A DNA stretch of 64,000 nt from a bacterium HR21 (GTDB lineage: Bacteria; Bacteroidota; Ignavibacteria; Kapaibacteriales; HRBIN21), in contig BEHX01000006.1 in NCBI GenBank assembly GCA_002898295.1, positions 1 through 64,000 of the forward strand, read 5' to 3'. Under the pieces are notes generated by a model. It saw nothing but the letters and a program-made list of their open reading frames with translations. It did not search any database and was not told where the DNA came from. The position numbers were made by a program, and so were the translations under genes. Positions 6,994-14,313 of the stretch are shown piece by piece. How positions within the stretch are numbered: the stretch's first letter is position 1; each line of letters opens with the position of its first letter.

Positions 6994-8271
6994 ATGATGC
7001 GGAGGACGCTGCGGCTTCTTTACGGGAGCGTGGGGATGCTTGCGAGCGTGGGTGCAGGGATAGCACAGGAACGGACTCCTGGGTGGATTGAGCGTGTCCA
7101 CTTTGTACCGACCGGGATTGAGCGCAACGATATCCGGTTTGGGCGGCAGTGGTGGAATATGCTCGCGGTCAGTGGAGAGCATGCCTGGCTATACCTGCCC
7201 TCGTGGCGGGAGGATGTGGAGCGGTGGGAGGATGACACCTTGCGCTTCCTGCGCTTCCGGCTCTCTACCGGCGTGTGGGACACGGTGTATGGTATCGCTC
7301 CTGGACTCTCGCGCTGGCTAGTGCGCCCGGCACCGGCGTTTTTCGATATCCGGGATTCGCTGCTCATGCTTGGTTTTGTCGGTCCGGACAGGAGTCCGGA
7401 GCTCTTCGTAGTACAGGGCATCGTTGGGAGGGATTCGCTGCGGGGGATTCGCTGGAGGCAGGTGACGTTCCCCGAAGATCCGCGGAGGTACGAGTACGCC
7501 CGGATTGTGTCCGGGAGGGCAATTGTGTTCGGCAAGTGTTATCGCCACAATCCCGCTGCGGATTCGGGCAATGTCGGTTTCCTCCTGCTGGAGTGGGAGA
7601 CACTTCGGAGCAGGGCGCGGCGGGAGGTGCGTGGGCTGCGAGGAATGGAACTGACACACTTTGGACCGTCCCGGCTCATTGATGCGCGCGGGGAGTGGAT
7701 TGCGCTGGTTGAGCCGGGCACATACACGGTTGTGCTCTACGACACAGCGCTGCGGGAGCGTTATCGGATTCGTCGCACTCCGCCCCAATGGCGGCAGATT
7801 CCACTCGATACGCTGCGGAAGTATGCACAGCAGGGTGGGGTCAAGCAGCTCATTCGTGCAGTGGAGCCATACGTCTACGCCGGCAGCCGCATCGAGATGG
7901 TGTGCTTCCTCGATGAGCGGCACCTTCTGCTCCGATACACAGCGCCAGCAAGTACAGAGGGAGCTATGGCAGACGAGCGCTGGGGCTACGACATCTGGCG
8001 CTTAGAGGAAGACACCGCAGTGCTGGTGGCAGCAGATCTCGACGAGCGCGCCCCGGCAGAGGGTGAGATTCCGACTCCTCAGTGGCCATCCTTGCGGTGG
8101 ACTCTCCCAGTGGCGGATTTTCCCTGGGTTGTTACTCTGCGGGCAGATGCCCCGATTGACTGGGTGGGGAAGCCATCGCAGGAATACTGGCGAGAGCGGG
8201 AAGAGTACGCCAGAGAGCACGAGGCAGAATATGTCGTGGAGATTGCTCGCCTGCGGGTACCTCTGCGGTAA
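6994..8271 (+). CDS. Large exported propeller-like protein, unit 3
   Basis: About 425 residues, starting at ATG 6994 (or 6997) behind GGAGGGAGG. The signal peptide has MMRRTLRLLYG, then a short hydrophobic stretch ending near GIAQ. The rest has repeated short strands with Trp and Gly, such as SGEHAWLYLPSW and RGEWIALVEPGTYTVVLYD, and resembles the non-thioredoxin parts of the proteins at 1915 and 4706. I infer a beta-propeller, probably periplasmic or surface-exposed. It has no thioredoxin-like domain; that is encoded separately by the next gene, which overlaps its end by 41 bases. Confidence 0.75.
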   Translation: MMRRTLRLLYGSVGMLASVGAGIAQERTPGWIERVHFVPTGIERNDIRFGRQWWNMLAVSGEHAWLYLPSWREDVERWEDDTLRFLRFRLSTGVWDTVYGIAPGLSRWLVRPAPAFFDIRDSLLMLGFVGPDRSPELFVVQGIVGRDSLRGIRWRQVTFPEDPRRYEYARIVSGRAIVFGKCYRHNPAADSGNVGFLLLEWETLRSRARREVRGLRGMELTHFGPSRLIDARGEWIALVEPGTYTVVLYDTALRERYRIRRTPPQWRQIPLDTLRKYAQQGGVKQLIRAVEPYVYAGSRIEMVCFLDERHLLLRYTAPASTEGAMADERWGYDIWRLEEDTAVLVAADLDERAPAEGEIPTPQWPSLRWTLPVADFPWVVTLRADAPIDWVGKPSQEYWREREEYAREHEAEYVVEIARLRVPLR

Positions 8272-8782
8272 GCTGGCGCTCCTCTTTGCGGGTACGGCTC
8301 CGAATGTGGGGCGGTGGCAAGTCTTGGACGTGCGCGGTGATACCGTGGAATTGCTCCCGGGTGGCGTTGAGCACGCGCTCGTGCTCACGCATACACGCTA
8401 CACTTGCAGCGCGTGTTATCAGCACTTTGGGGATTCTCTCCGGGGCTGGATGCGGATGCTGGATACGGCAGCGCGGCTGCCGGTGCTCCTTGTAACAGGG
8501 GCTGCCACAAGCGGTTTTGGGCGTCGGACCGTTGCACGGTGGATGCGTGCCCTCTGCCCGGTGATTACAGAGGTGCGCTTCGCTTTCCCCGGCGGGACGC
8601 TTCCGGAAGCGCTCCGGGAAGCATTACAGCAGGATCGGTTTGTGATTGCCTACTGCCACCGTGGAGGCTGCGAATGGGTAGTCGCCTACGAGCGGCTGGA
8701 ACGCTCGGCTGTTGAACGCCGGCGCTTCCTCGAGCGGCTTGCACAGGCTCTCAGAGGATTCTCAGCTAGGCGTGGACCGTGA
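8231..8782 (+). CDS. Thioredoxin-like exported protein, unit 3
   Basis: A 183-residue product overlapping the propeller gene by 41 bases, which suggests translational coupling. The N-terminus (SWRLLACGYLCGKLALLFAG) is hydrophobic and could be a signal or anchor; LLAC also resembles a lipobox but the stretch before it is too short to be sure. CSAC then gives a CxxC pair, followed by a helix and the strand VLLVTGA. Later YCHRGGCEW carries two more Cys. Unlike units 1 and 2, the thioredoxin-like part is a separate polypeptide. It ends 29 bases before the convergent polA. Confidence 0.65.
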   Translation: MSWRLLACGYLCGKLALLFAGTAPNVGRWQVLDVRGDTVELLPGGVEHALVLTHTRYTCSACYQHFGDSLRGWMRMLDTAARLPVLLVTGAATSGFGRRTVARWMRALCPVITEVRFAFPGGTLPEALREALQQDRFVIAYCHRGGCEWVVAYERLERSAVERRRFLERLAQALRGFSARRGP

Positions 8783-8811
8783 GGGAGAAGGCACTCAGGG
8801 GAATCGGGGCG

Positions 8812-11544
8812 TCAGTGCGCCTCGTCCCAGTTATGTCCGATCCCAATCTCAACCACGATGGGGATCTCGCCCAAGGGGAGGGCATGTTGCATTTCGGTGC
8901 GGACCAACTCTTCGACGGTGGGGAGTTCTGCTTCCGGGACCTCGAAGAGTAGCTCGTCGTGGACCTGGAGTATCATCATGGTCTGGAGTCGTTCCTGTTT
9001 GAGGCGGCGGTGGATGGCGATCATGGCGCGTTTGATCATATCGGCAGCGGAGCCTTGGATGGGGGCGTTGATTGCAGCGCGTTCGGCGGCAGCGCGGACG
9101 GTGGCATTCTTGCTTGTGATGGTGGGGAAGTAGCGGCGACGTCCGCAGAGTGTCTCGACGTAGCCCAGTCGTCGGGCACGCTCGATGGTCTGCTCGATGT
9201 AGCGTCGGATTCCGGGATAGCGTTCGAAATACTGCTCGATGATGTGTCGGGCTTCGGTCTTGGAGAGACCCAGCCGCTGCGCCAGCCCAAAGGGCTGGAG
9301 ACCGTACATGATGCCGAAGTTGACAATCTTGGCAGCACGGCGCATCTCTGGGGTGACGCTTTCGAGAGGTACATCGAAGAGGGCGGCTGCCGTTGCGGCA
9401 TGGATATCGTGCCCGGCTTTGAAGGCGGCGCTCAGTGCCTCGTCGCCGCTCATGTATGCCATGATGCGGAGCTCAATCTGGGAGTAATCTGCCGAGAGGA
9501 GCACCCACCCTGGGCGTTGAGCGACGAAGGCTTTCCGAATTTCCCGCCCACGTTCGCCGCGGACAGGGATGTTTTGCAAGTTGGGGTTGCTCGAGGAGAG
9601 CCGTCCGGTGCTGGTCCCCGTCTGGTTGTACGTCGTGTGGATGCGTCCGGTGCGGGGGTTGATTAGCTCGGGGAGCGTCTCGATGTAGGTCGAGAGGAGC
9701 TTTCCCAGCTGACGGTACTCCAGGATGAGCGCGGCAATGGGGTAGCTTGCTGCGAGCTCGGTCAGGACAGATACGTCGGTGCTGTAGCCAGTTTTCGTCT
9801 TCTTCAGCGGCGGTAGATGGAGTTTTTCGAAGAGAACTTCCGCCAGCTGTTTGGGGGAGTCAATATTGAACTCCGTGCCTGCTTCGGCATAAATGCGTTG
9901 GCGCAGCTGATCTTGTTCCTGGCGGTAGAGTATCCCCAGCTCGTGGAGAATCGCCGGGTCAATGGCGATGCCGTTCCACTCCATCTCGGAGAGGACTTCC
10001 ACGAGCGGGAATTCAATCTGTTCGGCAAGGCTGTGGAGGTTGTGCTGGTGGAGCTCAGTTTCCAAGCGCTCCCGGAGCCAGTGGAGGCGAACTGTATGCT
10101 CACAGAGCGGGGCAATTGCCGTATCAGGCTCGGAGACGAAGCGGATGCTCGGGGCAGAGGGAAGCCATTTCTGCACCACGATGTCGAAACTGTGCTGGTC
10201 ATCGGGATTGAGGACATACGAGGCAAGCATTGTGTCGAAAGGAGAAGGCAGGCGAGCAGGTGTATGGTGCTTGAGGGCGAGCAGCAGGCGCTTGACATCG
10301 TGTCCGCACAGGCGCGGGGGTGGGTTCAAGAGCAGCGGGAGGAGCTGGTCGAGGACCCAATCGGTGGCAAAGCCATCGGGATGTCCTTGAGTGAAGAGAT
10401 CGGGCTGCTGGTGCTGCAGCGTTCCGTGAGGGGAAACGGGAACAGCGTAGACCAGCTCTGGACGCGGCGAGAGGAAAAGCCAACGCAGCTGAGCATCAAC
10501 GTGAGAGCCGACAACATCGATGTCGAAGCTCAGCCATTCCGAGTGGCGCAGCTCCTGGAGCATGGCGGAGAAAGCCTCTGGTGTGGTGACAACCTGGAGC
10601 GAAACAGCCAGCTCAGCCCGTTTGGGAGCTGGCAGGCTGGGAGACTCCAACAGCTGGCGCAGTTCGGGCACAAACTGGGAGAGGCGTTCCCGAAGAGTGC
10701 GCATGGCAAGGCGGTCAAGGAGTGCTGAGAGTTCCTCCACATCAGGAGAGCGACGGCGACAGAGCTCCGGGGAGAAGGTGACGGGGGCGTCTGTGCGTAA
10801 GCGAACCAGTTGTCGGGACAGAAAGGCATTGTGGTACCCTTCACGCAGGCGTTCGCGCAGGGAAGGTTTCTGCAGTGTGTCCAGCTTTGCGTAGAGCTCT
10901 TCCAGAGAGCCAAAGTGCTGGAGAAGTTGGAGGGCGGTTTTCTCCCCAACGCCACGAACCCCGGGAACATTGTCCACAGGGTCCCCGACTAGGGCAAGGA
11001 AGTCCACCACTTGCTCTGGAGTCAATCCCCACTGACTGCGGAGGCGCTGGAGATCCCAGCGTTCGTATTCGGTGCCTTCCCGCGTTGTGGGGCGCAGAAC
11101 GACGATGCGCTCGCTGAGGAGCTGGAAGAAATCCTTGTCCGAGGTGACGCAGAAGACCGTGTAGCCCTGGTCGGCTGCTTGCCGAGCAAGGGTGGCAATG
11201 AGGTCATCGGCTTCATAGCCCGGGACTTCTAGGCGCGGGATGCCGAGGGCATCGAGGAACCCCTTGACATGCTCGATTTGGATAGCGAGGTCCTCCGGCG
11301 GGACCTGGCGGGTGGCTTTGTAGGGGGCGTAGTGTTCGTGGCGAAAGGTAGGCGCCGGGGTATCGAAAACGACCGCCACAAGCTCTGGCTGCTCGCTCCG
11401 CAGCAGTGCCAGAAGCATATTGGCAAAACCGAAGGTGGCAAATGTGGGTTCTCCGCTGGGTGCATGGAGCCCGGTGCGCATCAGCGCATGGTAGGCACGG
11501 AAGAGCAGCGACATGCCGTCGAGCAGGTAGACACGGTCTGCCAT
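8812..11544 (-). CDS. polA: DNA polymerase I
   Basis: A 910-residue family A DNA polymerase that fills gaps and removes RNA primers. Residues 1-~300 are the 5' nuclease domain, with VFDTPAPTFRH, YEADDLIATLA, TSDKDFFQLL and a helix-hairpin-helix (GVRGVGEKTALQLL). Residues ~310-500 are the 3'-5' exonuclease fold, but the metal ligands are lost: FDIDV in place of FDTET, GHDVKRLL lacking the Asp of the second motif, and no Tyr-x-x-x-Asp. Proofreading is therefore probably absent. The polymerase domain is intact: DYSQIELR (~683), RRAAKIVNFGIMYG and HDELLFEV (~862). It converges with the accessory region at its 3' end. Confidence 0.97.
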   Translation of the reverse strand: MADRVYLLDGMSLLFRAYHALMRTGLHAPSGEPTFATFGFANMLLALLRSEQPELVAVVFDTPAPTFRHEHYAPYKATRQVPPEDLAIQIEHVKGFLDALGIPRLEVPGYEADDLIATLARQAADQGYTVFCVTSDKDFFQLLSERIVVLRPTTREGTEYERWDLQRLRSQWGLTPEQVVDFLALVGDPVDNVPGVRGVGEKTALQLLQHFGSLEELYAKLDTLQKPSLRERLREGYHNAFLSRQLVRLRTDAPVTFSPELCRRRSPDVEELSALLDRLAMRTLRERLSQFVPELRQLLESPSLPAPKRAELAVSLQVVTTPEAFSAMLQELRHSEWLSFDIDVVGSHVDAQLRWLFLSPRPELVYAVPVSPHGTLQHQQPDLFTQGHPDGFATDWVLDQLLPLLLNPPPRLCGHDVKRLLLALKHHTPARLPSPFDTMLASYVLNPDDQHSFDIVVQKWLPSAPSIRFVSEPDTAIAPLCEHTVRLHWLRERLETELHQHNLHSLAEQIEFPLVEVLSEMEWNGIAIDPAILHELGILYRQEQDQLRQRIYAEAGTEFNIDSPKQLAEVLFEKLHLPPLKKTKTGYSTDVSVLTELAASYPIAALILEYRQLGKLLSTYIETLPELINPRTGRIHTTYNQTGTSTGRLSSSNPNLQNIPVRGERGREIRKAFVAQRPGWVLLSADYSQIELRIMAYMSGDEALSAAFKAGHDIHAATAAALFDVPLESVTPEMRRAAKIVNFGIMYGLQPFGLAQRLGLSKTEARHIIEQYFERYPGIRRYIEQTIERARRLGYVETLCGRRRYFPTITSKNATVRAAAERAAINAPIQGSAADMIKRAMIAIHRRLKQERLQTMMILQVHDELLFEVPEAELPTVEELVRTEMQHALPLGEIPIVVEIGIGHNWDEAH

Positions 11545-11599
11545 TGGTAGGATGGCGTCAGGGATTAAGCAAACTTCGCGAAAGTCTCGGGGACACTCT

Positions 11600-12517
11600 T
11601 CAGAGGAGGTTCCGCAAGCGGCGGACGAGGAGGTAGCTGGAGAGCCAGCTTTTGAGGGCGATCCAGAGCTTGTGTGGGAGCGACACCCGGTACCGACGCT
11701 GGAAGACGCGGAAGTCGTCCAGCTCCATCTTTTCCAGCAGGCGGTAGTAGATCAGGTCCATTGCTTCGGCGGGGAAGAGCGTGGCTCGGTCATCAGGGTG
11801 GAGGTGCATGCGAGCCGTGTGGTAGAGGGTGCGGGTACGCTGGGCTTCGAAGCGCATCAGTTCGAGGAAGCGTTCGTCGTAGCGCTCTGCGATGAGGTCC
11901 TCTTCCGTGTACCCGAAGCGCTCCAGGTCTTCCTGTGGCAGGTAGATGTAGCCCCGGTCCTTGTCTGGCTTGATGTCGCGGAGGATATTGGTCAGCTGCA
12001 GGGCGTATCCGAGGTAGATGGCGTATTGGCGTGCCTGCGGGTGCTTGTAGCCGAAGATTTCAATGCAGATCAACCCAATGCTGCTGGCAACGCAGTAGCA
12101 GTAGTCCTTCAGCTCGTCGAAAGTGCGGTATCGGCGTTGGAAGAGATCGCGCTCGAAGCCATCGAGCAGGAGCAGGAAGTACTGCTTCGGGAGCTGGAAG
12201 CGCTCGATGACGTGTGCCAGCGGGAGGAGCACGGGATGGAATGGTGTGCCGGCGTAGAGATTTTCAATCTGCTGGCGCCACCATCCCAGCCAGCGGCGCT
12301 TCTTCAGTAAGCCTTCCTCCGTGTCATGGGGTGAATCGATGAGCGTGTCAACGGTGGTGGCGAAGCGGTAGACTGTCTGGATTGCCGTGCGCTGAGCCGA
12401 GGGCAGGAGCAGGAAGGAGTAGTAGAAGCTGCTTCGGTGAGGTGCAGCAGTTTCGATGCCGGGCGGAAGCTCACCGGCGCCGGAGTTTCCATGCCTGTAT
12501 GAGGAGCGGGATGCCAT
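11600..12517 (-). CDS. hpnD: Squalene/phytoene synthase family, HpnD-like (presqualene diphosphate synthase)
   Basis: A 305-residue prenyl synthase. In the HpnCDE route, HpnD condenses two farnesyl diphosphates to presqualene diphosphate. SSFYYSFLLLP at the N-terminus and QLTNILRDIKPDKDRGYIYL are typical of HpnD. The first Asp-rich site reads VDTLIDSPHD instead of DDIVDE, a slight departure. The start at ATG 12517 is the last one before the conserved domain; ATG 12562 is also possible. It overlaps hpnC by 47 bases. HpnE is not in the window, so whether the end product feeds hopanoids or carotenoids is not shown. Confidence 0.85.
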   Translation of the reverse strand: MASRSSYRHGNSGAGELPPGIETAAPHRSSFYYSFLLLPSAQRTAIQTVYRFATTVDTLIDSPHDTEEGLLKKRRWLGWWRQQIENLYAGTPFHPVLLPLAHVIERFQLPKQYFLLLLDGFERDLFQRRYRTFDELKDYCYCVASSIGLICIEIFGYKHPQARQYAIYLGYALQLTNILRDIKPDKDRGYIYLPQEDLERFGYTEEDLIAERYDERFLELMRFEAQRTRTLYHTARMHLHPDDRATLFPAEAMDLIYYRLLEKMELDDFRVFQRRYRVSLPHKLWIALKSWLSSYLLVRRLRNLL

Positions 12518-13394
12518 CACCGAGCCCGAGCTGAGGACGCCTGTAGAGAATGCGGGATCCAAGCTGCCGGAGGCGCTGCCGAAGACGATGTGCCGCTGCC
12601 AGTGTTACCAGCGTTTGGCATCGGAGCCGAGAGTGCCCGATGTCGTGCAGACCCCGCTCGGCTCGCTGCAAGAGATTGGCGACTACCGAATCGAACTCTG
12701 CCAGGCACAGCTGCAATTTAGTAGGATTCTCCCACAGTGCCAGCGCTTCCAGCTCAAGCCGCTTGAGAAGTTCTCGCGGCAGGTAGAGCCGTCCGCGTGG
12801 CAGGTCGAGCGAGAGATCCTGCCAGAAATTGAGAAGTTGCAACGCCGTACAGAGCGCATTTGAGGCGCAGAGGGCTTTCGGAGTACAGCTCCGATGGAGC
12901 CAGAGGAGTGCTTCCCCGATGGGATTTGCCGAGTGGTGGCAGTACCAGAAGAGCTCTTCCCAACTGGGGAAAGGGCGAAAGGCGGCGTCGTACCGGAAAG
13001 CGACCAGAAGGCGGCGGAGAAGTGCCTGCGGCAGGCGCGTTGCCTGGAGAGTATCAGCAAGGGCAAGGAGGATCGGATTGCCCGAAGAGGGCTGTCTGCG
13101 GAGGACCTGCTGGAGCGACTCTTCCAGAAGCTGCAACAGTGCAAGCTTCTCCTCGGCAGGTGCCTCGGGGTGATCGGCAATATCGTCGGCAAGGCGCGCG
13201 AAGGCATAGAGGTGAGTCACATGCGGGCGCGTCCGCCGAGGCAGTAGGAGAGAGGCAACGGGGAAGTTTTCCGCGTGACGACGTGTCCAGCGGCGGCAAA
13301 AGCGCGACGCCTCTGCTCGGCTCCGAACACGGAAGCTGCCACCATCGGGTTGGCAGAGGCTGGAGAGCTCCTCCCAGTGGAGACCCAAAGGCAC
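12471..13394 (-). CDS. hpnC: Squalene synthase HpnC-like
   Basis: A 307-residue member of the squalene/phytoene synthase family. ENFPVASLLLPRRTRPHV and FARLADDIADHP at the N-terminus are close to the HpnC signature, with the DDIAD metal-binding site intact. The second site appears as LLNFWQDLSLDLPRGRLYLP. HpnC works after HpnD to turn presqualene diphosphate into hydroxysqualene. The gene lies directly upstream of hpnD and overlaps it, so the two enzymes are made together. nuoK ends 22 bases upstream. Confidence 0.88.
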   Translation of the reverse strand: MPLGLHWEELSSLCQPDGGSFRVRSRAEASRFCRRWTRRHAENFPVASLLLPRRTRPHVTHLYAFARLADDIADHPEAPAEEKLALLQLLEESLQQVLRRQPSSGNPILLALADTLQATRLPQALLRRLLVAFRYDAAFRPFPSWEELFWYCHHSANPIGEALLWLHRSCTPKALCASNALCTALQLLNFWQDLSLDLPRGRLYLPRELLKRLELEALALWENPTKLQLCLAEFDSVVANLLQRAERGLHDIGHSRLRCQTLVTLAAAHRLRQRLRQLGSRILYRRPQLGLGDGIPLLIQAWKLRRR

Positions 13395-13415
13395 AGCGCG
13401 GAGGGACCTGGAGTG

Positions 13416-13724
13416 CTACCACCGCATGAGATTGACTTCGTCAATGAAGACGGTCTGCCGATTCCGGAACAGTGCCAGCACGATCGCCAACCCGACTGCT
13501 GCTTCAGCAGCAGCCACCGCCATGACGAAAAAGACCAGCAACTGCCCTTCGACGTTGCCTACGTAAGCTGAGAAGGCAACCAGGGAGAGGTTGACGGCAT
13601 TGAGCATGATCTCAATTGCCATCAGCACAACGATGGCGTTCCGGCGTGTGAGCACACCGACAACGCCAATGGTGAAGAGTGTGGCAGACAGGAGCAAATA
13701 AGCTTCCAGCGGGAGCCTCTCCAT
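13416..13724 (-). CDS. nuoK: NADH-quinone oxidoreductase subunit K
   Basis: A 102-residue membrane subunit of complex I with three hydrophobic segments. [18 protein letters not shown] includes the conserved Glu in helix 2 that takes part in proton transfer, and [16 protein letters not shown] carries the second conserved Glu. It starts 9 bases after nuoJ, the usual order. The rest of the nuo operon is not next to this pair: hpnC follows, and an EF-G-like gene precedes nuoJ, so the complex is encoded at more than one site. Confidence 0.95.
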   Translation of the reverse strand: MERLPLEAYLLLSATLFTIGVVGVLTRRNAIVVLMAIEIMLNAVNLSLVAFSAYVGNVEGQLLVFFVMAVAAAEAAVGLAIVLALFRNRQTVFIDEVNLMRW

Positions 13725-13733
13725 TGGACGCCC

Positions 13734-14246
13734 TCAGGGTTCCACTTTCCGCTTTGCCAGGATCACGGCACCGACAACTGCTGCCAGCAGCAGCAGGGAG
13801 ACCGCCTCGAAGGGGAAGAGGTAATCCGTGAAGAGAACCTGTCCAATTGTCTGCGGTGAGCCAAGCTCGGCTGCTTTGGGCGAAGGAGCCTGGTAGCCTG
13901 TTGGGCGGCTCAGCAAGAAGACCAGAAACTGCAACACGAGCAAGGCACCTAAGGCACTTGCCAATCCGACTCGGGGGTTGAAGCGCTCGCGGAGCTGTTC
14001 TGGGTTGCCCAAATTGAGGAGCATGATGACAAAGATGACCAGCACCATGATAGCGCCGGCGTAGATGAGCACTTGCATGACGGCGATGAAAGGAGCGTAC
14101 AACGTCAGATAGAGCCCTGCCAGCGTCAGGAAGTAGCCGACCATCCAGAGGGCAGAGGCAACGGGATTGCGCCGTGTGATGACTGCCAGAGCGGTCCCCA
14201 CGGCAGCAGCACCGAACAGGAAGAAGAACAGCGTCTCTGCCGCCAC
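13734..14246 (-). CDS. nuoJ: NADH-quinone oxidoreductase subunit J
   Basis: A 170-residue complex I membrane subunit with about five hydrophobic segments. FIAVMQVLIYAGAIMVLVIF is the family hallmark, where the helix has a pi-bulge in known structures. The GTG start at 14246, with AGGGAG just upstream, is chosen over an ATG at 14396, which would overlap the EF-G-like gene and add a non-hydrophobic tail unlike the family. A loop with Pro-rich sequence precedes the last helix. It forms a pair with nuoK. Confidence 0.93.
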   Translation of the reverse strand: MAAETLFFFLFGAAAVGTALAVITRRNPVASALWMVGYFLTLAGLYLTLYAPFIAVMQVLIYAGAIMVLVIFVIMLLNLGNPEQLRERFNPRVGLASALGALLVLQFLVFLLSRPTGYQAPSPKAAELGSPQTIGQVLFTDYLFPFEAVSLLLLAAVVGAVILAKRKVEP

Positions 14247-14282
14247 GGTATGCTCCCTGAGAGAAAGCACATACTGCGGGCG

Positions 14283-14290
14283 CAAAATTA
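14283..14290 (-). promoter_or_regulatory. Possible -7 promoter element upstream of nuoJ
   Basis: TAATTTTG on the - strand fits the TAnnTTTG element of Bacteroidota promoters and lies 37 bases before the GTG start. No TTG at the expected distance is visible, so support is weak. Confidence 0.3.
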
Positions 14291-14313
14291 CAGTGCCTTC
14301 AAACAGCGCTGGG

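Noticed and set aside
8959-9666. Long open frame on the + strand inside polA
   Set aside because: It is the complement of conserved polymerase motifs; such antisense frames are expected in GC-rich genes.
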